The notes: generated by a model from the letters alone, not told the origin. Positions 7,685-19,040 are shown, counted from the stretch's first letter. The stretch: DNA of 64,000 nucleotides from Yersinia proxima (GCF_902170785.1 NZ_CABHYG010000011.1:124001-188000); one strand, 5' to 3'. Translations and numbers: made by a program.

Positions 7685-9118
7685 TCAAACCAACTGTTTA
7701 CGCTGATTTGACGGCGGGATGGATAACGACTCTCGATACTTCGCGACGGTACGCCGTGCCACCATAATGCCTTGTTCACATAATAGTGTGGTCAGCTTGC
7801 TGTCGCTCAGTGGTTTGGCAGGGTTTTCTGCCGCAACCAATTTTTTCACCAGTGCACGAATAGCTGTAGAAGAGGCTTCGCCCCCGCTATCCGTATTGAC
7901 GTGACTGGAGAAGAAATATTTCAGCTCGAAAATTCCTCGAGGACTGTGCAGGAACTTCTGCGTGGTCACTCGGGAAATTGTCGACTCATGCATATCCACG
8001 GCTTGTGCAATGTCTGCCAGTACCATGGGTTTCATAAATTCAGGCCCATTCTCAAAAAATGCCACCTGCTGCTCGACAATGCAGCGTGCCACTTTTAACA
8101 GTGTTTCGTTACGACTCTCAAGGCTTTTAATCAGCCATTTTGCTTCTTGCAAATTGCTACGGATGAACTGCCCGTCACTGTCATTACGAGTATTACTGCC
8201 CATTGCCGCGTACTGCTGGTTGATTTTCAGGCGTGGAATGCTATCGGCATTAAGCTCGACCGTCCAGTGCCCTTTGTCTTTACGTACCAGAACATCTGGA
8301 ATCACATACTCAGATTCCCCGGTATTGATTGACTGGCCAGGGCGCGGGTCCAGTGATTGAATCAGGGCAATGGCTTCTTTAAGTGTATCTTCTTTTAGCC
8401 GACTTAAACGAATCATCGTGCGGAAATCATGGTTACCTAGCAAATCCAGATATTCGCTGATGATTAGGCGCGCTTCGGCGAGATAGGGGGTATCTTTGGC
8501 ATATTGCGACAACTGCACCAACAGACACTCACGCAGGTTACGTGCAGCAACACCAATCGGATCAAAGTGTTGTATTCGCTTGAGCACAGCTTCGACTTCG
8601 TCCAGCGCAACATTCTCATCCCCCATGCTTTCCAGAATGTCTTCCAGTGGCACAGTGAGATAGCCGGTTTCATCAACCGCATCGACGATAGAAGTTGCAA
8701 TGGCGGCATCAGTTTCTGAGAACGGGGTTAAATCCACTTGCCACATCAAATAGTCTTGCAGTGTTTGGGTGGTTTCCCCCTGATAGACCGGCAGTTCGTC
8801 GTCGCTGTAATCATTGCCCATACCCGATGGTGTACCTGCGGTGTAAATCTCATCCCAGGTTGCATCCAGTGGCAACTCTTCCGGCATATCTTTTTGCTCC
8901 AGCGCTTCGCGAGTATCAAGCGATTCACTGTCTACCGTTTCTTTTGCATCTATCTCTTCATGAAGGTCGGTTTGCTCAAGCAGGGGATTACTCTCTAGCG
9001 CTAACTGAATCTCCTGCTGGAGTTCTAGCGTAGAGAGTTGCAACAGGCGAATAGCCTGCTGTAGCTGCGGAGTCATTGCCAGTTGTTGGCTGAACTTGAG
9101 TTGCAAACCTTGCTTCAT
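7685..9118 (-). CDS. rpoN: RNA polymerase sigma-54 factor
   Basis: A 477-residue sigma-54. Region I is a glutamine/leucine-rich N-terminus (residues 1-50) that contacts the activator, followed by an acidic linker (roughly 55-120). The core-binding and HTH regions follow, and the RpoN box [10 protein letters not shown] at about residues 454-463 recognises the -24 element. The gene sits between lptB and hpf. Its product needs enhancer-binding ATPases to open promoters for nitrogen and other regulons. Confidence 0.98.
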   Translation of the reverse strand: MKQGLQLKFSQQLAMTPQLQQAIRLLQLSTLELQQEIQLALESNPLLEQTDLHEEIDAKETVDSESLDTREALEQKDMPEELPLDATWDEIYTAGTPSGMGNDYSDDELPVYQGETTQTLQDYLMWQVDLTPFSETDAAIATSIVDAVDETGYLTVPLEDILESMGDENVALDEVEAVLKRIQHFDPIGVAARNLRECLLVQLSQYAKDTPYLAEARLIISEYLDLLGNHDFRTMIRLSRLKEDTLKEAIALIQSLDPRPGQSINTGESEYVIPDVLVRKDKGHWTVELNADSIPRLKINQQYAAMGSNTRNDSDGQFIRSNLQEAKWLIKSLESRNETLLKVARCIVEQQVAFFENGPEFMKPMVLADIAQAVDMHESTISRVTTQKFLHSPRGIFELKYFFSSHVNTDSGGEASSTAIRALVKKLVAAENPAKPLSDSKLTTLLCEQGIMVARRTVAKYRESLSIPPSNQRKQLV

Positions 9119-9179
9119 AATGCGGTATCAATTTTCCTGATGGCTAACAAAATCATTAATAGTGTCTGGTATTGGGAGG

Positions 9180-9905
9180 TTAAAGACGGAATTCCTCGCC
9201 CAGATAAACACGTTTAACTTGTTCGTCAGCCAAAATTTCCTGTGGTGTGCCGTGAGCGATTAAATGGCCCTGGCTTACAATATAAGCCCGCTCACAAACG
9301 TCTAGCGTCTCACGCACGTTATGGTCGGTAATCAGTACACCGAGGCCACTGTCGCGCAGATGCTCAATTATCTTTTTGATATCAATAACAGAAATCGGGT
9401 CAACCCCAGCAAATGGTTCATCCAGCAAAATAAACTTAGGATTGGCTGCCAGCGCACGGGCGATTTCAACACGGCGACGTTCACCGCCAGAAAGCGATTG
9501 CCCCAGACTGTCACGTAAATGAGTAATATGGAACTCTTCCATTAACTCATCAGCCCGCTCCTGACGTTGCTCAGATGAGAGGTCTTTACGGATTTCCAGC
9601 ACCGCCATCAGATTGTTAAAGACACTCAGGCGGCGGAAGATAGAGGCTTCTTGCGGCAAATAGCCAATCCCGCGCAGGGCGCGTTCATGCAACGGCAAGA
9701 GGCTGATATCTTCGTCATCAATCACAATGCGCCCGGCGTCACGCTGGACAATGCCGACGACCATATAAAAAGTGGTGGTCTTACCCGCACCGTTCGGCCC
9801 AAGTAAACCAACAATTTCACCGGACTTTACTTTTAGGCTGACGTCTTCGACCACTTTACGGCCTTTATACGCCTTAGCCAGTTTTTCTGCGATTAATGTT
9901 GCCAT
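9180..9905 (-). CDS. lptB: LPS export ABC transporter ATPase LptB
   Basis: A 241-residue cytoplasmic ATPase of LptB2FGC, which extracts lipopolysaccharide from the inner membrane. Walker [10 protein letters not shown] is at residues 36-44, with signature LSGGERRR, Walker [13 protein letters not shown] and the switch histidine in [10 protein letters not shown]. The start is 6 bp after the lptA stop, so lptA and lptB are co-transcribed; rpoN follows after 61 bp. Confidence 0.98.
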   Translation of the reverse strand: MATLIAEKLAKAYKGRKVVEDVSLKVKSGEIVGLLGPNGAGKTTTFYMVVGIVQRDAGRIVIDDEDISLLPLHERALRGIGYLPQEASIFRRLSVFNNLMAVLEIRKDLSSEQRQERADELMEEFHITHLRDSLGQSLSGGERRRVEIARALAANPKFILLDEPFAGVDPISVIDIKKIIEHLRDSGLGVLITDHNVRETLDVCERAYIVSQGHLIAHGTPQEILADEQVKRVYLGEEFRL

Positions 9906-9911
9906 AAATGA

Positions 9912-10457
9912 TTAGTTACTCTTCTTTTGGCCTGAAGCTGCTGGCCCTTTATCTTGTAATTGAGACGGTAATAGCACGGTAGTAACACGTTTGCCTTTAT
10001 CACTGAAGGCTTCCATCTGCTGTTTTTTCACCAGATAGGTGATGCGATCACCTTTGATATTGCTATCAAGCTGCTCCAGATAGGCATCACCCGTCAAGAC
10101 GACAAAATCATTAGCGACTTCATAACGCAGTTTCTGACCATGACCTTTAACCGGTTTGCCGCTATCTTGCATCTGATAGAACGTCACTGGATTACCAAAA
10201 CCTTCGATCACCATTTTGCTCTGATCACCACCAGGGCGGGTCACCACGACTTTATCAGCCTTAATCTCAATGGTGCCTTGCTTGATAACCACATTGTCGG
10301 TAAAGGTGACGGTATTGGCACCCATATCCAATGCTTGTTTGACCGAGTCGACCAGAACAGGCTGGTCTGTATCGCCGGTTAATGCCAATGCCGGCAGGCT
10401 TGCGGCCAAAAGTGAACTGGCAAGCAAAAAATGACGAATTTTATTTTTGGATTTCAT
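9912..10457 (-). CDS. lptA: LPS transport periplasmic protein LptA
   Basis: A 181-residue periplasmic protein that polymerises as a beta-jellyroll bridge carrying LPS from LptC to LptD. A signal peptide (MKSKNKIRHFLLASSLLAA, cleavage after LPALA) begins at the ATG at 10457. A longer frame would need a TTG at 10478 and would place a charged stretch before the signal peptide. The start lies within the 3' end of lptC (17-bp overlap), which suggests translational coupling. Confidence 0.96.
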   Translation of the reverse strand: MKSKNKIRHFLLASSLLAASLPALALTGDTDQPVLVDSVKQALDMGANTVTFTDNVVIKQGTIEIKADKVVVTRPGGDQSKMVIEGFGNPVTFYQMQDSGKPVKGHGQKLRYEVANDFVVLTGDAYLEQLDSNIKGDRITYLVKKQQMEAFSDKGKRVTTVLLPSQLQDKGPAASGQKKSN

Positions 10458-11004
10458 AAGAGGTTTTAACCTTTTCAATCAGCTCGGCGGTTTTATCCCG
10501 CAAGTTGCCACGCATTTTCATGCCGTTAGATGTAAATCCAACACCAAAGAGGGTAACTTCATCATCGGAGGATACATCCTGTGTGATCAAATTAACCTGG
10601 GCGTTATCAGTTTTAATTTTTTGTAGCTGTGCGTCAGGGGTTAGGCTGTCAACCTCAACGTGCCCATACAAATAAAGCATCTTGTCATCGGTTAGCTTGG
10701 CGCGATCCGCTCGTACTGTCCAGGTGGCGACAGCATTCTCATCAAACATCGTCATCACCGGCCTGGTAAACCAGGTCAGCTCTTGTGCATTGAAGTTCTG
10801 AACCTCTTCCGCCACCAATTTATAATTCAGTTGCCCGACCGGATTAAACACCACTGTCACTGTATGCTGGCTTTGTGATGAGGGTTCATTATCATCAATC
10901 GTAGCTTGTGTATCTTGTTGATTAAAACCGGAAATATTCCAGCCAATCAGGGCTAAAGCAATCAGTGCTAAGGATAGGGTTATCCATAGTCTTGTTTTAC
11001 TCAT
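10441..11004 (-). CDS. lptC: LPS export protein LptC
   Basis: A 187-residue inner-membrane protein with one N-terminal transmembrane helix (about residues 6-25) and a periplasmic jellyroll that hands LPS from LptB2FG to LptA. Length and the LYGHVEVDSLTPDAQLQKI region match the family. It overlaps kdsC by 4 bp and lptA by 17 bp, so the segment kdsC-lptC-lptA-lptB reads as one transcription unit. Confidence 0.97.
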   Translation of the reverse strand: MSKTRLWITLSLALIALALIGWNISGFNQQDTQATIDDNEPSSQSQHTVTVVFNPVGQLNYKLVAEEVQNFNAQELTWFTRPVMTMFDENAVATWTVRADRAKLTDDKMLYLYGHVEVDSLTPDAQLQKIKTDNAQVNLITQDVSSDDEVTLFGVGFTSNGMKMRGNLRDKTAELIEKVKTSYEIQK

Positions 11005-11564
11005 ATCGACAATCCTTTGGCACCTTCGAATTTACCTTGGGCCAATAATATCAAATCACATAACTCGCGTACTGCGCCGCGCCCGCCATTGATGCGCGTA
11101 ACATAATGCGCCTTGGGAATGAGTAATGGATGGGCATCCGCCACAGCGACAGATAAGCCAACTTGTGCCATTACAGGCCAATCAATCAGGTCATCACCAA
11201 TGTAAGCTACCTGCTCAGGCTGACATTTTAAGGCAACTAATAATTCGTTATAGGCGACCAGCTTATCAGATTGCCCTTGATAAAGGTGGGTAATGCCTAA
11301 GGTGTTGGCTCGGTCTTCTAATAATTTAGCGTTACGGCCGGTAATAATAGCGACTTCAATACCAGAGGTTAGCAGGCAGCGGATACCATAGCCATCTCGC
11401 ACATTGAACGCTTTCAGCTCTTCGCCCTGATTGCCCATGTAAATCAGGCCATCGGACATGACACCATCAACATCGCAGATCAATAAGCGAATGTTGGCCG
11501 CACGTTCCATAACGCTGCTAGCCACCGGGCCATAGCATGTGTCCAGATATACGACGCTACTCAT
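11001..11564 (-). CDS. kdsC: 3-deoxy-D-manno-octulosonate 8-phosphate phosphatase
   Basis: A 187-residue HAD-superfamily phosphatase that removes phosphate from Kdo-8-P in LPS core synthesis. The nucleophile and acid/base aspartates are D31 and D33 in ICDVDGVMSDG, followed by the ITGRNAKLLEDRA and YIGDDLIDWPVM motifs. Cytosolic, homotetrameric in the family. It lies 13 bp downstream of kdsD, the enzyme that makes arabinose 5-phosphate for the same pathway. Confidence 0.97.
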   Translation of the reverse strand: MSSVVYLDTCYGPVASSVMERAANIRLLICDVDGVMSDGLIYMGNQGEELKAFNVRDGYGIRCLLTSGIEVAIITGRNAKLLEDRANTLGITHLYQGQSDKLVAYNELLVALKCQPEQVAYIGDDLIDWPVMAQVGLSVAVADAHPLLIPKAHYVTRINGGRGAVRELCDLILLAQGKFEGAKGLSI

Positions 11565-11577
11565 AATTTACCTTTTA

Positions 11578-12564
11578 TTAAACGACACCAGCTCTCAGCA
11601 TGTCGTGCATATGCACCACACCTAGCAATTGATCACCATCGGCGACTAACACCGCAGTAATATGACGTGATTCCATCAGGTTGAGAGCATCCACCGCCAA
11701 CATGTTGGGACGAACTCGAATACCGCCGCTGGTCATCACATCGGCGATTTTCGCATTATTTAAGTCAACGCCCATATCAAATACCCGGCGTAAATCACCG
11801 TCGGTAAAGATACCTTTAATCATCATCAAGTCGTCACAGATTACGGTTAAACCCAGATTTTTCCGAGTAATTTCCAGTAATGCGTCGCGTAATGAGGCAT
11901 CAGGGCTGACGTGAGGAATATCGGCTCCGGTATGCATGATATCGCTGATTCGTAATAACAACTTGCGTCCCAGTGCGCCACCCGGATGGGAGAGCGCAAA
12001 GTCTTCTTGCGTAAAGCCCCGTGCCTGTAGCAAAGCCACGGCGAGCGCATCACCCATCACTAATGTGGCGGTGGTGCTGGTGGTTGGTGCTAATCCCAAT
12101 GGGCAGGCTTCTTGCGGCACTTTAATACATAAATGAATATCAGCCGCTTTACCCATAGTGCTTTCAGGGTTGTTACTCATGCAAATAAGCTGAATTTTCT
12201 GGCGTTTAAGGACAGGAATCAAAGCCAGAATCTCGTTGGACTCACCCGAGTTGGAGATGGCTAATACGATATCTTGCGGTGTGATCATCCCCAAATCGCC
12301 ATGACTGGCTTCGCCAGGATGGACAAAGAATGACGGAGTACCGGTGCTGGCGAAAGTCGCAGCAATTTTGCATCCGATATGGCCAGATTTACCCATCCCC
12401 ATAACGACAACTTTGCCGTGGCAGTTAAATATTGCCTCACAGGCTCGGGTAAAATCGTCATTAATATATTGATCGAGCTGCGCCAGCCCTTCGCGCTCAA
12501 TCTGTAGAACTTGTTTACCCGCCTGTTGGAAATCTACTCTTGGCTGTAAATCAGAAGAAGACAT
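11578..12564 (-). CDS. kdsD: D-arabinose 5-phosphate isomerase
   Basis: A 328-residue enzyme converting ribulose 5-phosphate to arabinose 5-phosphate for Kdo synthesis. An N-terminal SIS sugar-isomerase domain includes GMGKSGH (56-62, with the catalytic-site Lys59) and SGESNEI. Two C-terminal CBS domains (about 200-328) include the TDGDLRRV motif. The length equals that of E. coli KdsD. The gene follows yrbG. Confidence 0.97.
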   Translation of the reverse strand: MSSSDLQPRVDFQQAGKQVLQIEREGLAQLDQYINDDFTRACEAIFNCHGKVVVMGMGKSGHIGCKIAATFASTGTPSFFVHPGEASHGDLGMITPQDIVLAISNSGESNEILALIPVLKRQKIQLICMSNNPESTMGKAADIHLCIKVPQEACPLGLAPTTSTTATLVMGDALAVALLQARGFTQEDFALSHPGGALGRKLLLRISDIMHTGADIPHVSPDASLRDALLEITRKNLGLTVICDDLMMIKGIFTDGDLRRVFDMGVDLNNAKIADVMTSGGIRVRPNMLAVDALNLMESRHITAVLVADGDQLLGVVHMHDMLRAGVV

Positions 12565-12594
12565 ACTGGGTTCCTGTATGCGGCATTGTTTATG

Positions 12595-13569
12595 TTATGC
12601 GGCACTAAAGGGAGCAAAAAGTAGCACCGCCAGGTAGGCAATAAACCCACATAATAACAGAGTGCCCGCCATATGGCCGATTCGATGTTTACGCCCCAGA
12701 CAAAGTACAGTGAATATCACACTGACACCGAGCATGACCCAATAATCTCGCTGGAATGCTTCGGGGTTGATATCACCAGGGGACAGTAATGCGGGAACGC
12801 CTAATACAATAACGATATTAAAAATATTTGAGCCGATGATATTACCAACCGCCATATCATCTTCACCTTTCAATGCACCCGCGATGAACGTCGCCAGTTC
12901 AGGTAAACTAGTACCAATAGCAATAACAGTCAGCCCGATGACTAATTCACTGACTCCCGCGACTCTGGCAATAACGGTGGCATTGTCGATAATCATTTTG
13001 GCTGACAGTGGCAAAATAATGAAGGCCAGCACCAGCCACAATAATGCAACGGTATTGCTACTGTCTTGCGGCAACTCCGCTAATTGTTCGCGAGTGAAAA
13101 TATCATTTCCTTGCGAATGGGCCAGACGGGCAATTTTTAGCATCAGGACAATAAACGCGGCGGCGGCCAAGAGCAAAATAACGCCATCGCCACGGCTAAG
13201 ATGGTTATCTGCCAGCAAGAAACCACACAATACCGTCACGACCAACATCAAGGGTAACTCGCGCCGTAAAATCTCTGAGCGCACCGTTAGTGGGCGTATT
13301 AGGGCTGCGCCACCGACAATCAGCAAGAGATTGGTAATATTAGAACCCAGCACATTGCCAACGGCCATATCCGTTTGGTTATTCAGTGCCGCAGTGACGG
13401 AGACGATGAGCTCCGGCAACGAGGTGCCAATACCAACAATGGTCATCCCGATAATGAGTGGCGGGATACCGAAAGAACGGGCTAACACCGCTGCGCCATA
13501 AACTAATCGGTCAGCACCATACACTAATAGCACCAAACCAATGATTAATAGTGTTATCGCAAGAAACAT
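12595..13569 (-). CDS. yrbG: calcium/sodium:proton antiporter-family protein YrbG
   Basis: A 324-residue inner-membrane protein of the CaCA family with two inverted alpha repeats, each carrying the ion-site motif G(I/A)GTSLPEL. About ten hydrophobic helices can be counted. The physiological ion in enterobacteria is not established. I start at the ATG at 13569; the longer frame to 13647 is translated ERIC sequence. It is divergent from mlaF, and an ERIC lies 20 bp upstream of its start. Confidence 0.93.
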   Translation of the reverse strand: MFLAITLLIIGLVLLVYGADRLVYGAAVLARSFGIPPLIIGMTIVGIGTSLPELIVSVTAALNNQTDMAVGNVLGSNITNLLLIVGGAALIRPLTVRSEILRRELPLMLVVTVLCGFLLADNHLSRGDGVILLLAAAAFIVLMLKIARLAHSQGNDIFTREQLAELPQDSSNTVALLWLVLAFIILPLSAKMIIDNATVIARVAGVSELVIGLTVIAIGTSLPELATFIAGALKGEDDMAVGNIIGSNIFNIVIVLGVPALLSPGDINPEAFQRDYWVMLGVSVIFTVLCLGRKHRIGHMAGTLLLCGFIAYLAVLLFAPFSAA

Positions 13570-13588
13570 GCAGAGTCCTTTATTAGTT

Positions 13589-13717
13589 ATATACCCGTCA
13601 TACTTCAAATTGCAGGTATGTTGGCTGTCTTCGCTCACCCCAGTCACTTACTCATGTAAGCTCTTGGAGACTCACTCAGTTGCCGCCGTCCTGCAACTCG
13701 AATTATTTAGGGTATAA
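13589..13717 (-). repeat. ERIC element, yrbG-mlaF intergenic region
   Basis: Starts TATACCCGTCATACTTCAAA and ends CGAATTATTTAGGGTATA, with core GCTCACCCCAGTCACTTACTC/TAAGCTCTTGGAGA. It lies between two divergent genes, close to the yrbG start, so it may enter the yrbG 5' leader. The rest of the 379-bp gap (13718-13948) must hold the mlaF promoter, but no clear -35/-10 pair was identified. Confidence 0.92.
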
Positions 13718-13948
13718 TCCCGATCCATTGGCATAAACTCGTTGGTAAAAATGACTAAAAACGTATTACGCTTTTTTGCTTACCCCTAATTTTGACTGTG
13801 AGTGCCAGAAAAGTAAAACTTATGGCAACTTTGGCTACGAAAAAGCGTTAATAAATTGCAAGAATGTATCCTAATTGCGCTCATTACTGCCATTTGCTGT
13901 AGCATTGGCGATTAGATGAGTCATAAAAGGCCTAAGGGACGAATGATA

Positions 13949-14758
13949 ATGAACCAACTGGCGTCGAATTTGATAGAGATCCGCGGGATGAGTTTTACTC
14001 GTGGTGAGCGTCCGATATTCGCCGATATCAACATGACGGTCCCGCGCGGCAAAGTTACGGCGATTATGGGGCCTTCAGGGATTGGTAAAACCACGCTGCT
14101 GCGCCTGATTGGCGGGCAACTTGCACCTGATTCCGGCGAAATCTGGTTCGATGGTGATAATATTCCGACGCTTTCTCGACAGCGTTTGTATGATGTGCGC
14201 AAGAAAATGAGCATGTTGTTTCAATCGGGGGCGTTATTCACCGATTTAACGGTATTTGAGAATGTGGCTTTCCCATTACGAGAGCATAGCCGTTTACCGG
14301 AAGAGTTGCTGTATAGCACGGTGATGATGAAGTTAGAAGCCGTGGGTTTGCGTGGTGCGGCTAACTTAATGCCCGCCGAGCTTTCAGGCGGTATGGCCCG
14401 CCGGGTAGCGTTGGCACGGGCAATTGCCCTTGATCCAGAATTGATTATGTTTGATGAGCCTTTTGTCGGTCAGGACCCTATCACCATGGGGGTATTGGTA
14501 AAACTGATTGATGAGCTGAATCATGCATTAGGCGTCACCTGTGTGGTGGTTTCCCACGATGTACCGGAAGTGCTGAGTATTGCTGATTATGCTTATATTG
14601 TGGCGGATCAGCATGTGATTGCTGAAGGAACACCTGAGCAGCTACAAGCCAATGATGATATGCGAGTACGTCAGTTCCTTGATGGTATTGCCGACGGGCC
14701 GGTGCCGTTCCGTTTCCCGGCGGGCGATTATAAAACTGAGCTGTTTTACCCAAAGTAA
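13949..14758 (+). CDS. mlaF: phospholipid transport ATP-binding protein MlaF
   Basis: A 269-residue ABC ATPase of the inner-membrane MlaFEDB complex, which moves phospholipids between the outer-membrane lipoprotein system and the inner membrane. It has Walker A GPSGIGKTT, signature LSGGMARR, Walker B IMFDEPFVGQDP and a switch histidine in VVVSHDVPE. The ATG at 13949 gives the E. coli length; ATGs at 13943 and 13916 are in frame, and AAGGGA at 13934-13939 could serve the first two. An ERIC directly follows the stop codon. Confidence 0.96.
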   Translation: MNQLASNLIEIRGMSFTRGERPIFADINMTVPRGKVTAIMGPSGIGKTTLLRLIGGQLAPDSGEIWFDGDNIPTLSRQRLYDVRKKMSMLFQSGALFTDLTVFENVAFPLREHSRLPEELLYSTVMMKLEAVGLRGAANLMPAELSGGMARRVALARAIALDPELIMFDEPFVGQDPITMGVLVKLIDELNHALGVTCVVVSHDVPEVLSIADYAYIVADQHVIAEGTPEQLQANDDMRVRQFLDGIADGPVPFRFPAGDYKTELFYPK

Positions 14759-14873
14759 TTGGAGTTGCAGGCAGGCAGCAAACGAAGGAATCCCAATGAG
14801 CTTACACCGGTAAGTGATTTGGGGGAGTGAGTGTAGCTAACACACCTGCTGCTTCAAGTACGAAGGGTATAGG
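14757..14873 (+). repeat. ERIC element inside the mla operon (mlaF-mlaE gap)
   Basis: A diverged ERIC in the opposite orientation to most copies here: GGAGTTGCAGGCAGGCAGC, GAGCTTACACCGGTAAGTGA, and CTTCAAGTACGAAGGGTATA. It starts at the last bases of the mlaF stop codon and ends 15 bp before mlaE. It is transcribed in an operon and replaces the usual short spacing between the two genes. Confidence 0.85.
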
Positions 14874-14887
14874 CAAATGGAGTATTC

Positions 14888-15670
14888 ATGTTAGTACAGG
14901 CTTTGGCGTCTCTAGGTCGCCGGGGCATTAATGTCTGCGCATCCTTTGGTCGCGCAGGTTTAATGCTATTTAATGCACTGGTTGGCCGGCCTGAACCGCG
15001 AAAACAGTGGCCATTATTGGTCAAACAGCTATATAGCGTTGGGGTGCAATCCTTACTGATTATTGTGGTTTCCGGTCTGTTTATCGGTATGGTTTTGGGC
15101 TTACAGGGCTTTTTGATCCTCACCACCTACAGTGCGGAAGCCAGTCTCGGGATGATGGTTTCTTTATCATTACTGCGAGAGTTAGGGCCAGTAGTGACGG
15201 CATTGCTCTTTGCTGGCCGTGCCGGTTCAGCCCTGACGGCAGAAATTGGCTTGATGAAAGCCACTGAACAGATTTCCAGCCTGGAAATGATGGCGATTGA
15301 CCCTTTGCGGCGGGTGGTGGCTCCCCGGTTCTGGGCGGGGCTTATCAGTATGCCATTATTGACCGCTATCTTTGTCGCGGTGGGCATCTGGGGCGGCTCT
15401 GTGGTCGGTGTCGACTGGAAGGGGATTGACGGCGGCTTTTTTTGGTCAGCGATGCAAAGTGCCGTTGAGTGGCGCACTGACTTATTGAATTGCCTGATTA
15501 AAAGCCTGGTATTTGCCATTACCGTGACGTGGATTGCGCTATTCAATGGTTATGATGCTGTCCCAACATCTGAAGGGATTAGCCGGGCAACGACCCGTAC
15601 TGTGGTGCATTCATCACTAGCGGTATTGGGATTAGATTTTGTGCTGACAGCACTGATGTTTGGGAACTGA
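14888..15670 (+). CDS. mlaE: phospholipid transport permease MlaE
   Basis: A 260-residue MlaE/YrbE-family permease, the membrane subunit that with MlaF, MlaB and MlaD forms the inner-membrane phospholipid transporter. Hydrophobic segments span about 50-75, 95-115, 145-175, 190-215 and 235-260. The [13 protein letters not shown] segment is the cytoplasmic coupling helix region typical of the family. Its stop lies 4 bp before the mlaD start. Confidence 0.96.
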   Translation: MLVQALASLGRRGINVCASFGRAGLMLFNALVGRPEPRKQWPLLVKQLYSVGVQSLLIIVVSGLFIGMVLGLQGFLILTTYSAEASLGMMVSLSLLRELGPVVTALLFAGRAGSALTAEIGLMKATEQISSLEMMAIDPLRRVVAPRFWAGLISMPLLTAIFVAVGIWGGSVVGVDWKGIDGGFFWSAMQSAVEWRTDLLNCLIKSLVFAITVTWIALFNGYDAVPTSEGISRATTRTVVHSSLAVLGLDFVLTALMFGN

Positions 15671-15674
15671 GTCG

Positions 15675-16232
15675 ATGCAAACGAAGAAAAGTGAAGTCTG
15701 GGTAGGGGCGTTTATACTGATTGCTATTCTGGCGGTCGTGTTCCTCTGCTTAAAAGTGGCCGATATCAAAGCAGTGGGCAATCAGCCGACTTACCGGATT
15801 TATGCCAATTTTGACAATATTGGTGGTCTGAAAAACAATTCGCCAGTCAAGATTGGTGGTGTGGTGGTGGGGCGGGTTGCTGAGATAACACTGGATACCA
15901 AAAATTACAGCCCACGTGTGGCGATGGATATCCAGCAGCGCTATAACCATATCCCTGACACCAGCTCCCTGGCGGTACGCACTTCAGGTTTATTGGGTGA
16001 ACAGTTCCTGGCACTCAATGTCGGCTTTGAAGACCCCGATATGGGCACCGGTATTTTGAAAGATGGTGGCGTTATTCAAGACACCAAATCTGCATTGGTT
16101 CTGGAAGACCTTATCGGCCAGTTCTTGTACAAGAGTGGCGGTGATGGTAATTCTGGTACGCCAGCCAGTGAGCCAGCAGCGGCAGTACCTGCGGCAGCAA
16201 ATGGCGGCTTACCTGCAACCCAACATCCTTAA
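15675..16232 (+). CDS. mlaD: MCE-domain protein MlaD
   Basis: A 185-residue inner-membrane-anchored MCE protein. The single helix is at about residues 8-27, followed by an MCE domain (about 38-115) with NIGGLKNNSPVKIGGVVVG. Hexamers form the phospholipid channel that receives lipid from MlaC. I use the ATG at 15675; the frame opens at a TTG inside mlaE. The C-terminus is a low-complexity Ala/Pro/Ser tail (EPAAAVPAAANGG). Confidence 0.96.
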   Translation: MQTKKSEVWVGAFILIAILAVVFLCLKVADIKAVGNQPTYRIYANFDNIGGLKNNSPVKIGGVVVGRVAEITLDTKNYSPRVAMDIQQRYNHIPDTSSLAVRTSGLLGEQFLALNVGFEDPDMGTGILKDGGVIQDTKSALVLEDLIGQFLYKSGGDGNSGTPASEPAAAVPAAANGGLPATQHP

Positions 16233-16244
16233 GAGGGTATCTGA

Positions 16245-16871
16245 ATGTTTAAACGTTTACTTATGGTCGCGTTGCTGGTGGTTGCCCCACTGGCGAATGC
16301 TGTCGATCAAACCAACCCGTATCGTCTGATGGATGAAGCCGCGCAAAGAACCTTTACGCGCCTGAAAACTGAACAAGCGAAAATTAAACAGAATCCAGAT
16401 TATTTGCGCACGATTGTACGTGAAGAGTTATTGCCATTTGTTCAGATTAAATATGCCGGTGCATTAGTGTTGGGCAGCTATTACAAAGCCGCTACGCCTG
16501 CACAGCGCGAGGCGTATTTCAATGCATTCAGCCAATATCTGGAACAGGCATATGGTCAGGCTTTGGCGCTATATCATGGTCAAACTTACGATGTCGCGCC
16601 AGACCAACCACTGGGTGATGCCAACATCGTTGCCATTCGCGTGACTATCCTTGACCCTAATGGTCGTCCACCAGTGCGTTTAGATTTCCAGTGGCGTAAA
16701 AATAGCCAAACGGGAAACTGGCAGGCGTATGACATGATAGCCGAAGGGGTCAGTATGATCAGTACCAAGCAAAATGAGTGGGCTTCTATTCTGCGCCAGA
16801 AAGGTGTGGATGGTTTGACTCAACAGTTGCTGATTGCCGCGAAACAGCCGATAACCTTAGATAAGCAGTAA
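16245..16871 (+). CDS. mlaC: periplasmic phospholipid-binding protein MlaC
   Basis: A 208-residue periplasmic shuttle that carries phospholipid between the OmpC-MlaA complex and MlaFEDB. The signal peptide [19 protein letters not shown] (cleavage after residue 19) is followed by a MlaC/Ttg2D domain with [17 protein letters not shown]. It lies 12 bp after mlaD and 2 bp before mlaB, so it is inside the operon. Confidence 0.97.
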   Translation: MFKRLLMVALLVVAPLANAVDQTNPYRLMDEAAQRTFTRLKTEQAKIKQNPDYLRTIVREELLPFVQIKYAGALVLGSYYKAATPAQREAYFNAFSQYLEQAYGQALALYHGQTYDVAPDQPLGDANIVAIRVTILDPNGRPPVRLDFQWRKNSQTGNWQAYDMIAEGVSMISTKQNEWASILRQKGVDGLTQQLLIAAKQPITLDKQ

Positions 16872-16873
16872 TT

Positions 16874-17197
16874 ATGGCAGATGAACTGAATTGGCAGTCG
16901 CAGCAGGAAACGCTGGTACTGCAAGGTGAATTGGATCGTGAAACACTGTTACCTCTGTGGCAACAGCGCGAAGCATTATTGGCCGATAAGACACGCATTG
17001 ATGTGAGCCAATTACGGCGTGTGGACTCCTCTGGTCTGGCACTGCTGGTTCACTTTCGTGAGCTGCGCAGCAAACAGGGTGGCTCACTCGCCATCACTGG
17101 AGTCAGTGATCGGCTATCTACCTTGATTGAACTGTATAATTTGCGTGACGTCATCCCGGTAGAAACAGTTATTCCAGTAGCAACAACCAACGCCTGA
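16874..17197 (+). CDS. mlaB: STAS-domain protein MlaB
   Basis: A 107-residue cytoplasmic STAS protein that binds MlaF and is required for assembly and activity of the complex. The key segment RRVDSSGLALLVHFREL contains the conserved phosphorylation-loop serine position. It starts 2 bp after the mlaC stop. It is slightly longer than E. coli MlaB (97) because of the C-terminal tail ETVIPVATTNA. The operon terminator follows at 17264. Confidence 0.95.
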   Translation: MADELNWQSQQETLVLQGELDRETLLPLWQQREALLADKTRIDVSQLRRVDSSGLALLVHFRELRSKQGGSLAITGVSDRLSTLIELYNLRDVIPVETVIPVATTNA

Positions 17198-17263
17198 TAA
17201 GTGGTTTTAAGTCGGCACTCTTTTGTGTGTCGTTTATTCCCAAAGCAAAAGACTAAAGTTTTC

Positions 17264-17304
17264 AAGCCTCTGTGTGCAATAGCAAAACAGGGGCTTTTCT
17301 TTAG
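17264..17304 (+). terminator. mla operon terminator
   Basis: AAGCCTCTGT (17264-17273) pairs with ACAGGGGCTT (17287-17296), a 10-bp stem with one G-U, followed by TTCTTT. It lies between mlaB and ibaG. Confidence 0.8.
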
Positions 17305-17373
17305 TTTCAGAGAAAGCCGTATTCCACTAATATGTTGAGCTGGCTATGCTCCTTATAAAATAGAATGAATCTT

Positions 17374-17628
17374 ATGGATACTAACGAAATTAAAGACGTG
17401 CTGATGCAAGCATTGGCCTTACAAGAAGCGCATGTTACCGGTGACGGCAGCCACTTTCAGGTGATTGCTGTGGGTGAGCTATTTGCCGATATGAGCCGGG
17501 TGAAAAAACAGCAGGCTGTGTATGCGCCTTTGATGGAATATATCGCTGATAATCGTATTCATGCTTTGTCGATTAAGGCCTATACGCCACAAGAGTGGCA
17601 GCGGGATCGCAAACTAAACGGCTTTTAA
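17374..17628 (+). CDS. ibaG: BolA-family protein IbaG
   Basis: An 84-residue BolA-like protein (formerly YrbA) that, with monothiol glutaredoxins, takes part in iron-sulfur trafficking and acid-stress response. It contains [15 protein letters not shown] and the conserved KAYTPQEW segment. I use the ATG at 17374, which gives the E. coli length; an in-frame ATG at 17365 would add three residues. Neither has a strong ribosome site. It is followed by murA, as in E. coli. Confidence 0.95.
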   Translation: MDTNEIKDVLMQALALQEAHVTGDGSHFQVIAVGELFADMSRVKKQQAVYAPLMEYIADNRIHALSIKAYTPQEWQRDRKLNGF

Positions 17629-17702
17629 TGCTGCTGGCTTCAAACTGCCTACAGGTCCGGTCGGCAGTTTCTTAAGCGGGCAGTGAATTCGAATTTGCTG
17701 AT

Positions 17703-19018
<1,316 letters not shown>

Positions 19019-19040
19019 GTATTTTCTGAACACACCATCA

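Noticed and set aside
12767-13501. 244-codon plus-strand ORF antisense to yrbG
   Set aside because: It is a shadow of a real membrane protein gene; its translation is low-complexity Ser/Thr/Ile and has no start signal.
13570-13647. N-terminal extension of yrbG (and similarly of ridA at 2136-2222)
   Set aside because: The extra residues are translated ERIC sequence and the downstream ATG matches the family start.
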